Assembly: GCA_022432975.1 (NCBI GenBank)
Contig: CM039502.1
Coordinates: 13,212,643-13,276,642, forward strand
Origin: Begonia masoniana
Lineage: Eukaryota; Streptophyta; Magnoliopsida; Cucurbitales; Begoniaceae
Reading direction: 5' to 3'
DNA length: 64,000 bases
Under the pieces are notes generated by a model. The model saw nothing but the letters and a program-made list of their open reading frames with translations. It searched no databases and was not told the origin of the DNA. The translations under genes were made by a program, and so were the position numbers. Shown in pieces: positions 10,481-23,000 of the stretch (its first letter is position 1; the number at the start of each line of letters is the position of its first letter).

Positions 10481-11956
10481 CAACCCCAGACTTTTGAAGA
10501 CCGCAAGCGATAGCGACTCCAAAAACTCAACGACTAGTTTTTATGCGTACGGATGTTCTCCAACGGTCATATTTTTTAACGCAGATTACAGACGCGGATA
10601 TAAATAGAAAAACTGTAGCTCGAAACGAAAACTTTTGCCAATTTTTGAACAATCACTCTGATCTTCTCAAGCTGAAGCGATAACTTTTGTTTGCACTTCT
10701 CCATATCACAACTTGAGATTTAGTATTTGAGAGAGTGTAACTCAGTGCTCAAAATCACTTTTCATCTTGTAAAACCTAAGGCAGTGGATCGACGTCCGGA
10801 AAGTTCGATCTAGTTTTCTCGTGAGAAGAAGGGAAAAATCTTCAAGGGGGAGCCTTGGAGCGTGGAAGTAGGTAGGATTGGCCAAACTACGTTAAAAACT
10901 CTGGTGTCATTTGTAATACCCGGCTTTACGGGTTATTATTATTTTAATATAAAATGACATTTTTGTAAATATGTCAAATCAAGTCAGTTTTGCGAAAAGA
11001 AGACATTAATAGAATCCTAACGATTAATAGGAATTTTAAGGAAATTATGAGAATTTTCGGAGTAGTAATGCTTAATTTCGAGTAATTACGTTTCTCGTAA
11101 TGCTAAGGGTGTTTTAGTAAAAATAGTAAACGATGTCCGATTTGCAAACGGACAGTTTTAATAAATCCCAAATAATAAGTTGGAGTTGTTGGAAAATAAG
11201 AAAATTTGGGGAAGCCAAATCGCTAGTTAATTAATGAAACGAAGGACGAAACAAAAAGAAAATCAAAGGAAGGGCAAAACGGAAATTTGCCAAACCAAAA
11301 TTATAAAATAACTTAAACTTTCTTTCTTCCTCATTTCTTCTATGCTGCGTGAAAAACCAGAGAGCATTCTCTCTTATCCCTCACGGCGATTTCTCCTCAT
11401 CCGACCTCCGTTTCTCCTCCGATCGACTCCAGTTCTCCATGTTTTCACCTCCTCTCGCAACCCTAGGTACGAATCTATGATTTCAGAACGTTAGTTTTAG
11501 TTTTCACGGAGTTAGGATGTTAGGGTTTCGTTAGGGTTTATGTTAAAAATGCGATTTAGGGTTCGAAATTGATAGGTTTATCGTATTTGAGGATATAAAA
11601 GACGTATTGAACGTTATTGGACGAAGTTAGATTAATTTGTGAGGAATGTTAAAATTTGAGGATTTTCGGGTTTTTTGGAAAAAGCTCGTTAATTGTGGTT
11701 TTGAACTATCGAGCATTAATTGTTTGTTTAAATGCCTCGATTAGTTAAGTTAGAATTTTAGGAATTTCCTTAGTTAAGGTTTTGCTAAATTTGGACGTTT
11801 AGTAGCTTAAACCTATTTTAACGGCGAATGTTGTGTTTTGCCTCAGACAAACGACGCTCATGGACGGAGCTCGAGGTTCAGTGTGCACGAGGTAAGTTCT
11901 CGTGACTTACTCTGGTCGATTGGCCTACACCGTACTTCGATGCGATGAGTTTACTG

Positions 11957-12151
11957 ATCGGCGGATGTGTTTGACTTCTGCAACTTTTAAAGTGTTTTCA
12001 CGATTCAAACTTCTATTTCTTTGACCGATTATTCCTTAACATTTCAAATGATTTCTGCTGCAAGTTTATTTAAAAATATATATATAGTAGAAATTTTAGT
12101 CATGTACGGGCATTGTGTGACGAACCGAGTTCAGATAACTCGGGGCGTTAC
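11957..12151 (+). repeat. 3' fragment of a second Gypsy LTR
   Basis: This 195-base stretch, from GATCGGCGGATGTG to GGGGCGTTACA, matches the end of the solo LTR at 36827-39055 (shared GTGTGACGAACCG and TCAGATAACTCGGGGCGTTA). Its 5' part is absent, so it is a truncated insertion, or a family variant in which that end is internal. Confidence 0.6.
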
Positions 12152-13084
12152 AGATGTCGCATCGAGGATCTTAGAGTATTGTGTGTTTAAATTACTTTGG
12201 TTAGGTAGTTAGGTTAATCGCTTATTAGATTATGTTTTTATTCGTCTTGATGGTATGCATGTTGGTTGTTTATTTTATGCTTATAACTGTTCATGCATCA
12301 CGTATTTTAACTAAGCATGAAAATGAATTTCCGCACGATGTTTTAAGAAAACCGATGTGGCCCAAAAGGGGGGCTATTGATCTATTGTGTGGACCGATTA
12401 AGGGTTTGACCAATACCACATCTCATGTAATGTAATAAAATATGTAATCTGTTATCTGGTCACGCGAGGTGGGGCTCAGACACGGCTGTACGTGTTGTAA
12501 GCATGTACCCCCTCCTCTAGCTGGAAAGAGTAGTCCGACCGCTGGATGGGCTCTCTCCGGTTAGGGGGATGAGATCTCGGTGATATTCTGTCTGCCATGA
12601 TCTGTACGTTATGCATGATTTCTGAACTCCATATGCACTGCACGCATCTGCATTTACGTAGAATTTACTAAGCCTTTAGCTCATAGTGTGTCTGTATGGT
12701 ATAGGTGACATTGAGCCAGGTGAGGAGACGTTCCTCCTCCTGATGTATGATGCAGTTGATTGAGAATGGTCCGTGGGAGTGTGCTGAGCAGTCGGTGCGT
12801 TATGACCCGTGGGGATGTATATAGGTATTTTGGGTTATTTTGGACAGAAGATATTTAAGGGAAATATTTGTACAGATAGAACATTATAGGATGCTTGGTC
12901 TCTGGATAATGTTCATTTTGATGTTTCTAAAAACGATAATGTTCATTTTGATGTTTTTTTGAAAATGATAATGTCTATTTTGACGTTACTGGAAATGAGT
13001 TTGTTATTTTTAAAGGTTTTTAGAAGTTGTGTGTGAATGGTGTGTAAGTACAGTGGGGGAAGAAAATTGTAAGTGTTTTGTTAG

Positions 13085-13264
13085 TGATCGGTGGATGAGT
13101 GATAGGATGAACAGTGATCGGTGGATGAGTGATTGGATGAACAGTGATCGGTGGATGAGTGATAGGATGAACAGTGATCGGTGGATGAGTGATATGGCGA
13201 ACAGTGATCGGTGGATGAGTGATTGGATGAACAGTGATCGGTGGAGGAGTGATAAGATGAACAG
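13085..13264 (+). repeat. 30-bp tandem repeat, six copies
   Basis: Unit AGTGATCGGTGGATGAGTGA plus about TAGGATGAAC, six near-identical copies at the 3' end of the solo LTR. The core is GATCGGTGGATG. The 92- and 103-codon ORFs on either strand are periodicity artefacts. Confidence 0.9.
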
Positions 13265-14088
13265 TAATTTAATTATTTCTTGCGTTTTCCTTAAACGATT
13301 TAAATGATTTCCAACTTCCAACGACTTAATCTATTTAAAGTTCACATAACGTCACGAAGCTTACCCGAGTATAAAATAATAATAATAATAATAATAATAC
13401 GGGAAAATAAAGGTACAGTGTTAGAGTCGCTACATCATTTTTCTCTCTCTCTTTTACTTTGACTTGTCTGCTTGTCTGCGATTATTTGAGTAATTTCATA
13501 TAAAGAGAGAATATCATATAAACCTAATTTACATTGCATAAAATTAATTAGGGCAAGTAATTTCTAACTCACCCCCCATCTTAGACAATTACGATCCAAC
13601 ACACATGACTATAGCACAGACTCAGCAGAACAAAAAATAGAGATGAAAAACTGACAAAAAAAAAGACATGCTGAACGAGAAAGAAAAATGAAAACATTCA
13701 ACTAACTAAACAGAATGCAAACAACATGCTGGTGGGTGCAACATTGATGATCATGTGACAACTAAACAGAACAACAAAGAAAGAACATCAGAGAACGACA
13801 AATGACATAAACACAAACAGAAAACTTCACAAGGAGCCATTCGGCTCTAATACCACTTAACGCGATTTGGGACCTATGACAGATGCATGCGGAAGACTAA
13901 ACGTGATCACACAAAAATTGTAACACCCGATAACTTCGGACAGGTGAACTTTCTTTTAACGCAACTGAATTAACTGTCATCCATGCATATATTTCCTTGG
14001 TCAAAAATTTAGGCGCCAAAGTTTAATCAGCTCTTTTTATAAAATTAGGTTTGGTGGCAAACTTGTAAATAGGCCTAGCTCAATAGTG

Positions 14089-14096
14089 TATAAATA
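14089..14096 (+). promoter_or_regulatory. TATA box of Tekay LTR
   Basis: TATAAATA in GTGTATAAATAGAAA, repeated at 23814-23821 in the 3' LTR. The position close to the LTR start fits a short U3. Confidence 0.6.
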
Positions 14097-15599
14097 GAAA
14101 ATGGAAATCCTAAAACCTCACAAAAACCTCCCTCAGCCGACTTTCCCCTTTCAGCCGACTCTCTTTCACCTCAGCTCCCTTCTCTGTTCTTCCTCCAGCG
14201 ATCGACTCCCTTTGGATTTCTTCTGATTCTCTAAGCTCGAGGTAAGACTTGGACAATGTGTTTACCGATTAGTCATTTGAGAGTTGATTAGAGTTTTAGA
14301 TTCGGGTTTTCTGAGGAAGTTGAAGTATCATAGTAGATATAGCTATTAACATAGCACTTATGATTTGTCATAAATAATAAGTAGAAATAATGAATGTTGG
14401 CTGAGCCTAGGTAGTTGGTGAACCTGAACACCAGTATCGTTTAGTTGAGGTTTTTATGCACACTAGGTGACTGATATAATGCTCGAATGGAAATGAATTA
14501 GACTTCTAGGATATATACTTAGCTAGAAAGCTACCATTCTGGAATATTAGACTACTTAGGATTTGTTTTCTTACATTAATACGTGAAATGACTTAGGTGG
14601 GAAAAAGCTCCAAGTGAAGAAAGACATTGCTAAGGAATCCAGGTAAGTGAGTGTGTTAAGATTTCCGGCCATTAGTGCCCTGCATCACAAGGGTAGTAGG
14701 TCGAGTTTGTTTCTGATATTCGATTATGTTTGAGAAGTTGTCTATTTTAGTATAATGTTTGGAATAGTGTATGCTCTGTTTTCTGATGAACGACTCCTTT
14801 CATGGTCTCATGTTTTGAGAATGTTTATGTTCATGCATCATGATTTATTTACAGAGTATACAAAGTGTCTTACACACATACTCCTTTATAAATGAAACAA
14901 GAAAACGAAACGTATGAAACTTTGATTAAGTGAAGGTTGGGGGAGGTATTGGCCATGTCACTGTCTAGGGATGGACCATGATTCTTGCCCGTATGGGCCA
15001 TGTACACGCACTCTACCTACCCCCCTTTCGGCACAATCTCCTCCTTAATCCATGATATGAAAATGACGAACAAGTATATGATTCCCAAGATTTGAAAATG
15101 AATGAGAACATAAGCATGATTTCCGATTTGAGTAAGACATGTGAACATGATTTTATTGAGTATGCATGTATTTGTTGCACTCCTTACTAAGCATTAGGCT
15201 TATAGTTTGAACCTTATGATATAGGTGATGAAACAGCAGGTGAGGACTTCATTCTAGAAGAAAATGCTTAGGTCTGGTTGCTAGTTGATGCTTGTGGCGA
15301 TGATTTGTGACTGAGGAACGATTTTAACCCGTGGTGTCTTGCTCGTAATATGTTTTTAGTAAGTTCTAAGATATTGAAACATGAGTATGATGAAGTTTTC
15401 CTATGATGAAGAATACTGGGATTGTTTGATACAATTTCATGTTTAAAGAAGATTTTAAGACTAAAGGTTTATTTGATTTCTTTAAGTCTTCCACTACGTA
15501 TTTAAGTTCAGAATTTTCGATGTTTATGTGTCTGGGGATTTTTATAAAAGGGGTGGGTTTATAGAAGAACAGAGGTTTGAAATGTCAAATTCAACCGAT

Positions 15600-17810
15600 C
15601 AGTGGTGGATGTATTCAGTGAGTGTTGTGATCGGTAGATGCGGCTTGTGAGTTTTATCGTTTTGTGATCGGTAGATGTGGCTTGTGAGTTTTGTAGTTTT
15701 GTGATCGGTAGATGTGGCTTGTGAGTTTTATCGTTTGTGATCAGTAGATGTGGCTTGCGAGTTTTGTCGTTTTGTGATCGGTAGATGTGGCTTGCGAGTT
15801 TTGTCGTTTTGTGATCGGTAGATGTGGCTTGTGAGTTTTATCGTTTGTGATCAGTAGATGTGGCTTGTGAGTTTTATCGTTTGTGATCAGTAGATGTGGC
15901 TTGTGAGTTTTATCGTTTGTGATCAGTAGATGTGGCTTGTGAGTTTTATCGTTTGTGATCAGTAGATGTGGCTTGTGAGTTTTATCGTTTGTGATCAGTA
16001 GATGTGGCTTGTGAGTTTTATCGTTTGTGATCAGTAGATGTGGCTTGTGAGTTTTATCGTTTGTGATCAGTAGATGTGGCTTGCGAGTTTTGTCGTTTTG
16101 TGATCGGTAGATGTGGCTTGCGAGTTTTGTCGTTTTGTGATCGGTAGATGTGGCTTGTGAGTTTTATCGTTTGTGATCAGTAGATGTGGCTTGTGAGTTT
16201 TATCGTTTGTGATCAGTAGATGTGGCTTGCGAGTTTTGTCGTTTTGTGATCGTAGATGTGGCTTGTGAGTTTTATCGTTTGTGATCAGTAGATGTGGCTT
16301 GTGAGTTTTATCGTTTGTGATCAGTAGATGTGGCTTGTGAGTTTTATCGTTTGTGATCAGTAGATGTGGCTTGTGAGTTTTATCGTTTGTGATCAGTAGA
16401 TGTGGCTTGTGAGTTTTATCGTTTGTGATCAGTAGATGTGGCTTGTGAGTTTTATCGTTTGTGATCAGTAGATGTGGCTTGCGAGTTTTGTCGTTTTGTG
16501 ATCGGTAGATGTGGCTTGCGAGTTTTGTCGTTTTGTGATCGGTAGATGTGGCTTGTGAGTTTTATCGTTTTGTGATCGGTAGATGTGGCTTGCGAGTTTT
16601 GTCGTTTTGTGATCGGTAGATGTGGCTTGCGAGTTTTGTCGTTTTGTGATCGGTAGATGTGGCTTGCGAGTTTTGTCGTTTTGTGATCGGTAGATGTGGC
16701 TTGCGAGTTTTGTCGTTTTGTGATCGGTAGATGTGGCTTGCGAGTTTTGTCGTTTTGTGATCGGTAGATGTGGCTTGCGAGTTTTGTCGTTTTGTGATCG
16801 GTAGATGTGGCTTGCGAGTTTTGTCGTTTTGTGATCGGTAGATGTGGCTTGCGAGTTTTGTCGTTTTGTGATCGGTAGATGTGGCTTGCGAGTTTTGTCG
16901 TTTTGTGATCGGTAGATGTGGCTTGCGAGTTTTGTCGTTTTGTGATCGGTAGATGTGGCTTGCGAGTTTTGTCGTTTTGTGATCGGTAGATGTGGCTTGC
17001 GAGTTTTGTCGTTTTGTGATCGGTAGATGTGGCTTGCGAGTTTTGTCGTTTTGTGATCGGTAGATGTGGCTTGCGAGTTTTGTCGTTTTGTGATCGGTAG
17101 ATGTGGCTTGCGAGTTTTGTCGTTTTGTGATCGGTAGATGTGGCTTGCGAGTTTTGTCGTTTTGTGATCGGTAGATGTGGCTTGCGAGTTTTGTCGTTTT
17201 GTGATCGGTAGATGTGGCTTGCGAGTTTTGTCGTTTTGTGATCGGTAGATGTGGCTTGCGAGTTTTGTCGTTTTGTGATCGGTAGATGTGGCTTGCGAGT
17301 TTTGTCGTTTTGTGATCGGTAGATGTGGCTTGCGAGTTTTGTCGTTTTGTGATCGGTAGATGTGGCTTGCGAGTTTTGTCGTTTTGTGATCGGTAGATGT
17401 GGCTTGCGAGTTTTGTCGTTTTGTGATCGGTAGATGTGGCTTGCGAGTTTTGTCGTTTTGTGATCGGTAGATGTGGCTTGCGAGTTTTGTCGTTTTGTGA
17501 TCGGTAGATGTGGCTTGCGAGTTTTGTCGTTTTGTGATCGGTAGATGTGGCTTGCGAGTTTTGTCGTTTTGTGATCGGTAGATGTGGCTTGCGAGTTTTG
17601 TCGTTTTGTGATCGGTAGATGTGGCTTGCGAGTTTTGTCGTTTTGTGATCGGTAGATGTGGCTTGTGAGTTTTGTCGTTTTGTGATCGGTAGATGTGGCT
17701 TGTGAGTTTTGTCGTTTTGTGATCGGTAGATGTGGCTTGTGAGTTTTGTCATTTTGTGATCGGTAGATGTGGCTTGCGAGTTTTGTCGTTTTGTGATCGA
17801 TGCGACGTTG
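15600..17810 (+). repeat. 37-bp tandem array in Tekay 5' LTR
   Basis: About 60 units of GATCGGTAGATGTGGCTTGC plus GAGTTTTGTCGTTTTGT. Two subtypes are grouped in blocks. A 36-bp form (GATCAGTAGATG, TTATCGTTTGT) dominates 15720-16490; a homogeneous 37-bp form fills about 16560-17790. Since 37 x 3 = 111 and the unit has no stop in some frames, long minus-strand ORFs (468 and 396 codons) arise by chance. Not coding. Confidence 0.97.
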
Positions 17811-17855
17811 AGTGTTATTGCGAGCGGTGGATGTTGTCTGCCAAGTTAATGAAAT

Positions 17856-17872
17856 CACGTGGATAACACGTG
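17856..17872 (+). promoter_or_regulatory. Paired G-boxes in Tekay LTR
   Basis: CACGTG at 17856-17861 and again at 17867-17872, 11 bases apart (one helical turn). The pair is retained in the 3' LTR at 26662-26667 and 26673-26678. G-boxes are bound by plant bZIP and bHLH factors. An AP-1-like TGAGTCA follows about 25 bases on. Confidence 0.5.
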
Positions 17873-18181
17873 GTCTGATCGGTGGATGCTGGGTGACTGA
17901 GTCATCCGGCTGACATCATCGGTAGATGTGAGACTTTACTGTTGAGCGGTGGATGTAAACAACAGAGGTTAAATCGATTGTTTGTTGATTCTTTTCTTTA
18001 AATAGACATTTTCCCAAATGATTTTAAACGTCTTCGAATTCGATTGGAATTTCTTTAAAAATGTATTATATATATACACAGAAGAGAAAAAAAAAGAAAA
18101 GGGCGGGTTGACATTTCGATTACGAATATGCTTATATGAAATTTTCGACCCGTCGGGTTTCGGGTCGTGACAACTATACTA

Positions 18182-18193
18182 TGGTATCAGAGC
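18182..18193 (+). other. Primer-binding site of Tekay element
   Basis: TGGTATCAGAGC, complementary to the initiator-Met tRNA 3' end, nine bases after the 5' LTR. Confidence 0.85.
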
Positions 18194-19199
18194 GACCCGG
18201 GTTTAAAAATCGATTCTGTAGACTGCCTACCAGCACAAATCACCACATGAGTACTCTCAAGCAACTGTAAGTGTTTACGATTTTAGTAATGTCATTCAAA
18301 GTTAAGATGTGTTTATGATAATATGTTAGGATTCCCAAGATGGTGAGAGGTCAACAGAGAGAAGGCAACGAGGATAGTAACACTATTGCCCATTTAACGG
18401 AATTGGTGATTCGCCAATCCCGCCAAATCGAGCAGCTTGTGGCTACTAGAGAAGAGCAAGGGAACTCTAGTTCGAATGCAACCCATGACCATGGACGGTG
18501 AACGTTTTCACCTACTTCGACCTCCGGTATTTAATGGTAAAGTTTCGGATCCTATCTATGCTGAGGAATGGATTCGAACAATTGAGGATGTGTTCATGTA
18601 TGCCAAGGTCAAAGAGGGGGACAAGATCACATGTGCTGTTTTCCCCTTGAACTGGGTGCAAGGCATTGGTGGGATTCAATTAAGAGCACTACTAACATGG
18701 AAACTATGACTTGGGCGTGGTTCAAGACGACCTTCTTTGACAAGTACTTCAACCGAGCGGTTCGGGCTAGCAAAAAGATGGAGTTTATGCAGCTACGCCA
18801 AATCGGTTCTGTGGCAGGACTACATTTGTAAGTTCGAAGCATTGTCACGATTTGCACCCCATTTGGTGGATGATGAAGAAGACAAGATTCACCAGTTCGT
18901 TCAAGGGTTGAGACCAAACCTTTTCAGGGGAGTGAAGACTATAGGGATCCACAACGTACCCTATTATGAGGTGGCAGCTAAGGCTTTAGAACTGGAAGAG
19001 GTAGAAATAGCTGTTCAAGGACAGCGCGAGCCGCCAAGGAAGATGGTCGTTGGTGTGCAGTCACAACCGCTGCAGAACAAAGGAGGTTGACAGCATCAAC
19101 AGAGAGGCATCAAAAGGCCCTACAACCCCAATGACGATCGAGGAAAAGGAAAGTTGCCTCAAGGGACTCCTCGAGTTCCTCAAGCTCCTCAGGCCCCGC

Positions 19200-20024
19200 T
19201 GTGATGACCTGAATGTGCAAGTATGGGTACGATGGCCGCACGAACCGGAACCCAGATGGCGGTACGTCCGCGCGGGTGAACCGGAAGGTGACGGGTCGTA
19301 AAAAGGGGGTCGTCACAATCCCACATCGCTTGGAGAAGTATGTGAAAATGAAACATATGTAAAGAGACCCTCCCAACATAGCAAGACGCGTTTTGGAGCA
19401 CGATTGGCAACAGATCCCATAAGAACTCTGAAGTTAAGAGTGCTTCGGCGAGAGCAATTCCGGGTTGGGTGACCTTCTGGGAAGTTCTCGCCAAACAAAG
19501 CTGTGAGGGGAGGATATTGGGCTGCGGCCCCATCCCCAGAGTGGACAATATCTTGCTGGGATAAGGGGTCGTTACAAATGGTATCAGAGCCTGTACCCAA
19601 CCAGAAATGTGGCCAACGAGGACGTTGGGCCCCCGAGTGGGGGTGATTGTGATGACCTAAATGTGCAAGTATGGGTACGATGGCCGCACGAACCGGAACC
19701 CAGATGGCGGTATGTCCGCGCGGGTGAACCGGAAGGTGACGGGTCGTAAAAAGGGGGTCGTCACAATCCCACATCGCTTGGGGAAGTATGTGGAAATAAA
19801 ACATATGTAAATAGACCCTCCCAACATAGCAAGACGTGTTTTGGAGCATGATTGGCAACGGATCCCATAAGAACTCCGAAGTTAAGAGTGCTTCGGCGAG
19901 AGCAATTCCGGGTTGGGTGATCTTCTGGGAAGTTCTCGCCAAACAAAGCCGTGAGGGGAGGATATTGGGCTGCGGCCCAATCCCCAGAGCGGACAATATC
20001 TTGCTGGGATAATGGGTCGTTACA
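19200..20024 (+). mobile_element. Cassandra TRIM, complete (copy 2), inside Tekay gag
   Basis: LTRs 19200-19576 and 19648-20024 (377 bp each), TGTGATGACC to CGTTACA. Primer site TGGTATCAGAGCC is at 19579-19591 and a purine-rich GAGTGGGGGTGATTG precedes the second LTR. Target duplication CCCGC is at 19195-19199 and 20025-20029; excising it restores the gag frame into [10 protein letters not shown]. The LTRs differ at more sites than those of copy 1, so it is older. It must postdate the Tekay insertion's own gag. ORFs on either strand here are spurious. Confidence 0.97.
19388..19503 (+). other. 5S-rRNA-like block in Cassandra copy 2
   Basis: Contains AGAACTCTGAAGTTAAG and GGGTGACCTTCTGGGAAGT, matching the internal promoter region of plant 5S genes. 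The second LTR has the same block at about 19836-19951. Confidence 0.85.
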
Positions 20025-23000
20025 CCCGCTATGTTCCATCTGCCAGAAGAACCACCATGGCGAATGCAAACTATACACAGGCCGCTGTTATAGGTGCAAT
20101 AAGGTTGGCCATGTTGTTAGGGATTGTCCAATGCCGTCGGATGTGAATCGTACGAGGGTGGCACCTAGAGTTTTCGCCATGATGGGAGGTGATGATGCGG
20201 AACAGCAAACGGTTATAACAGGTATGATTAAGATTTGTGGTAAACCCGCATACACACTTATAGATACCGGTGCTACCCATTCTTTCGTAGCAACTACATT
20301 TGCATGCAGGTATAATTTACGGACTCTTTTAGCCGATAAGTCGTTTAGTGTCATGTTACCGTCGGGAGAATCCTTACATTCTGAACAAGTAGTAAAGGGT
20401 GAAATTGTATTAGTAGGGGAAAAAGAGATATATGTAGAGTTGATTTTAATTGATATGAAGGGATATGAAGTCATTTTGGGTATGGACTGGCTATTCAGAC
20501 ATTATGCCACAATCAACTATAGAACTCGTCTAGTTGAATTCCGACCCCCGAGTGGGGACTGGTATTCTTTTCAAGCCATCCCAAAATCAAGTAAGATACC
20601 AATTATATCCTCGTTAGAAACCCAGCAGTTACTGAGAAGTGGTTGTGTAAGTTATCTAGCTAGCATAATTGATATGCGGGTGGAGGATAAGGTAGAACTT
20701 CAAGATATTCCCATGGTCCGAGAGTTCCCTGAGGTATTCTTGGACGACTTGCCCAGGTTACCACCCGATAGAGAAATTGAATTTGTGGTTGATACATACC
20801 ATGAGGCATTACCCGTGTCTAAGAATCCCTACCGTATGGCACCGGTTGAATTGAAGGAACTAAAGACTCAATTGCAAGAGTTAGTAGACAAAGGATTTAT
20901 TCGCTCTAGCTGTTCTCCCTGGGATGCACTTGTTTTATTTGTCAAGAAGAAGGACGGATCCCTTCGAATGTGTATTCATTACAGAGAGTTGAACAAACTG
21001 ACAATCAAGAATAAGTACCCTTTACCCCGAATTGATGATTTATTTGACCAGTTACAAGGGGCCAAAGTGTTCTAAAAAATTGACTTACGTTCGGGCTATT
21101 ACCAATTAAAGGTTAAGGAGGGAGATATACCGTAGACAGCATTCAGAACCCGATATGGACATTACGAATTTCTTGTAATGTCGTTTGGACTAACGAACGC
21201 ACCTGCAGCTTTTATGGATTTGATGAATCGGGTGTTCCGTGAATACTTGGACAAGTTTGTGATTGTATTCATCGATGACATTCTTATATACTCACAGACT
21301 AAAACTGATCATGCAGAACACTTAAAGGTAGTGTTGACAACCTTAAGACAGCAGCAACTATATGCCAAGTTATCCAAATGTGAGTTCTGGTTAGGCAAGG
21401 TCAACTTTTTGGATCATGTCATTTCAGCTAAGGGCATATCAGTGGATCCAACCAAAATTCATGCAGTTAAGAATTGACCTCAACCAAAGAATGCCAGCGA
21501 GGTCCGTAGTTTCCTTGGTTTGGCAGGTTATTATAAGAAGTTTATTAAGGGATTCTCCATGATAGCCAAACCCTTAACGAGTTTAACAAAGAAGGACACT
21601 AAGTACTTTTGGACTGGAGCCTGTGAAGATAGTTTTTAGACATTAAAACTAAAGTTAACAACAGCCTTACTTTTGACACTCCCAACTAAAGGAGGAAAGT
21701 TCAGTGTTTATTGTGACGCATCCAAAGTTGGATTGGGGTGTGTCCTAATGCAAGAAGGCATAGTTGTAGCGTATGCTTCCAAACAGCTAAAAAGTTATGA
21801 GAAGAATTATCCCACTCACGATTTAGAATTAGTCACTGTTGTTTTTGCATTGAAAATTTGGAGACATTATTTATATGGCTAGCAGTGTGAAGTGTTTTCA
21901 GACCACAAGAGCCTGAAGTATCTTTTTACTCAAAATGAGCTAAACATGAGGCAGAGGCCTTGGCTGGAATTCATAAAAGATTATGACTTCAAAATTAAGT
22001 ACCACCCTGGTAAGGCCAATACGGTTGCCGACGCATTAAGCAGAATGTCAAAGATGATGCAGCCTGCTATGTCAACCATGTCATTGCCCTTGAAGGTTGA
22101 GGTTCAGAAATTTGAGTTGGAGATAGTTCCGAAAATATCAGCATTGCTTTCGACATTATCTATTTGGCCAACTATTTTGGAAATGATTAAAGAGGCACAA
22201 CAGAAGGATTCAAAAGAAAAGAATAATATAGTGAGTAAGTTGAAGGACACTTCCTCTGAGTTCAATCTTTCTGAGGATGGAATTTTGAAGTTTAGAGATC
22301 GATGGTACGTTCCATGCGATGAGGAGATACGTAAGTTAATTTTGGCTGAGGCACACTCGTCACCCTTTTCTGTACATCCTGGGAACACCAAGATGTATCT
22401 GGATTTAAAGTTACATTATTGGTGGCCAAATTTGAAAAGGGATGTTGCCAAGTATGTAGAGTCGTTTTTTATATGTCAGCAAGTCAAAGCAGAGCACCAA
22501 CGGCCAGGACATACCCTTCAACCCTTACCGATCCCCGAATGGAAGTGGGAAAACATTGCCATGGACTTTGTGGTCGATTTACCAAAGACAACTAAGGGCC
22601 ATGATGGTATTTGAGTTGTAATTGACAGATTGACGAAATCAGCTCACTTTTTACCAGTAAAGATGACTTATACGATGGACCAGTTTGCGAACCTGTACGT
22701 TCAGGAAATTATCAGGTTGCATGGAATTCCGGTATCCATTGTCTCCGATCGAGATCCTAGATTCACTTCTCGATTTTGGAAAAGTCTGCAAGGCACGCTA
22801 GGTACAAAGTTATCTTTCAGCATTGCATTTCATCCACAAACAGATGATCAATCAGAGAGAACCATTCAGATACTAGAAGATATGCTAAGAGCGTGCGTGC
22901 TGGAGTTTCAGGAATCATGGCGTCGGTATCTGCCTCTGGTTGAATTCTTCTACAACAACAGTTACCAATCCACCATCGGTATGGCACCTTATGAAGCACT

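Larger units (their letters stand above)
10912..13434 (+). mobile_element. Gypsy solo LTR, target duplication TCATT
   Basis: 2523 bp from TGTAATACCCGG to GTCGCTACA. Target duplication TCATT is at 10907-10911 and 13435-13439; removing one copy plus the LTR restores a continuous Copia LTR. No internal domain, so it is a solo LTR left by recombination. A splice-donor-like GAGGTAAGT lies near 11888 and an acceptor-like GGTATAGGTGACAT near 12700, as in related LTRs here. A 30-bp tandem repeat is near the 3' end. Confidence 0.85.
10013..13601 (+). mobile_element. Copia-type (SIRE-like) 3' LTR, interrupted
   Basis: The LTR begins TGTTAGCTTAAAATATG after a polypurine tract and ends near GATCCAACA (13601), after the CACCCCCCATCTTAGACAAT block that also ends the other two Copia LTRs in the window. 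A TATA box (TATAAATA) is at 10599-10606. The LTR is split by the Gypsy solo LTR 10912-13434; without it the LTR is about 1.06 kb. No 5' LTR is found, so the element is 5'-truncated. Confidence 0.75.
13919..18172 (+). repeat. 5' LTR of the Tekay element
   Basis: TATA box (TATAAATA) at 14089-14096, about 170 bases from the LTR start. Donor-like CAGGTAAGTGAGTG is near 14640 and acceptor-like GATATAGGTGATG near 15220. The 37-bp array is at about 15600-17810, then two G-boxes and an AP-1-like TGAGTCA near the 3' end. Because the TATA box is near the left end, most of the LTR, including the array, should be transcribed leader. Confidence 0.9.

Noticed and set aside
15600..17810. CRISPR-like regular array
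   Set aside because: Units are contiguous with no unique spacers, and the setting is a plant retrotransposon LTR.
16452..17858. 468- and 396-codon minus-strand ORFs
   Set aside because: They are translations of a 37-bp tandem repeat that lacks stops; the peptide simply repeats every 37 residues.
19951..21075. 374-codon ORF as an intact host protein
   Set aside because: Its first residues come from a Cassandra LTR; the rest is Tekay gag knuckle, protease and RT ending at a premature stop.
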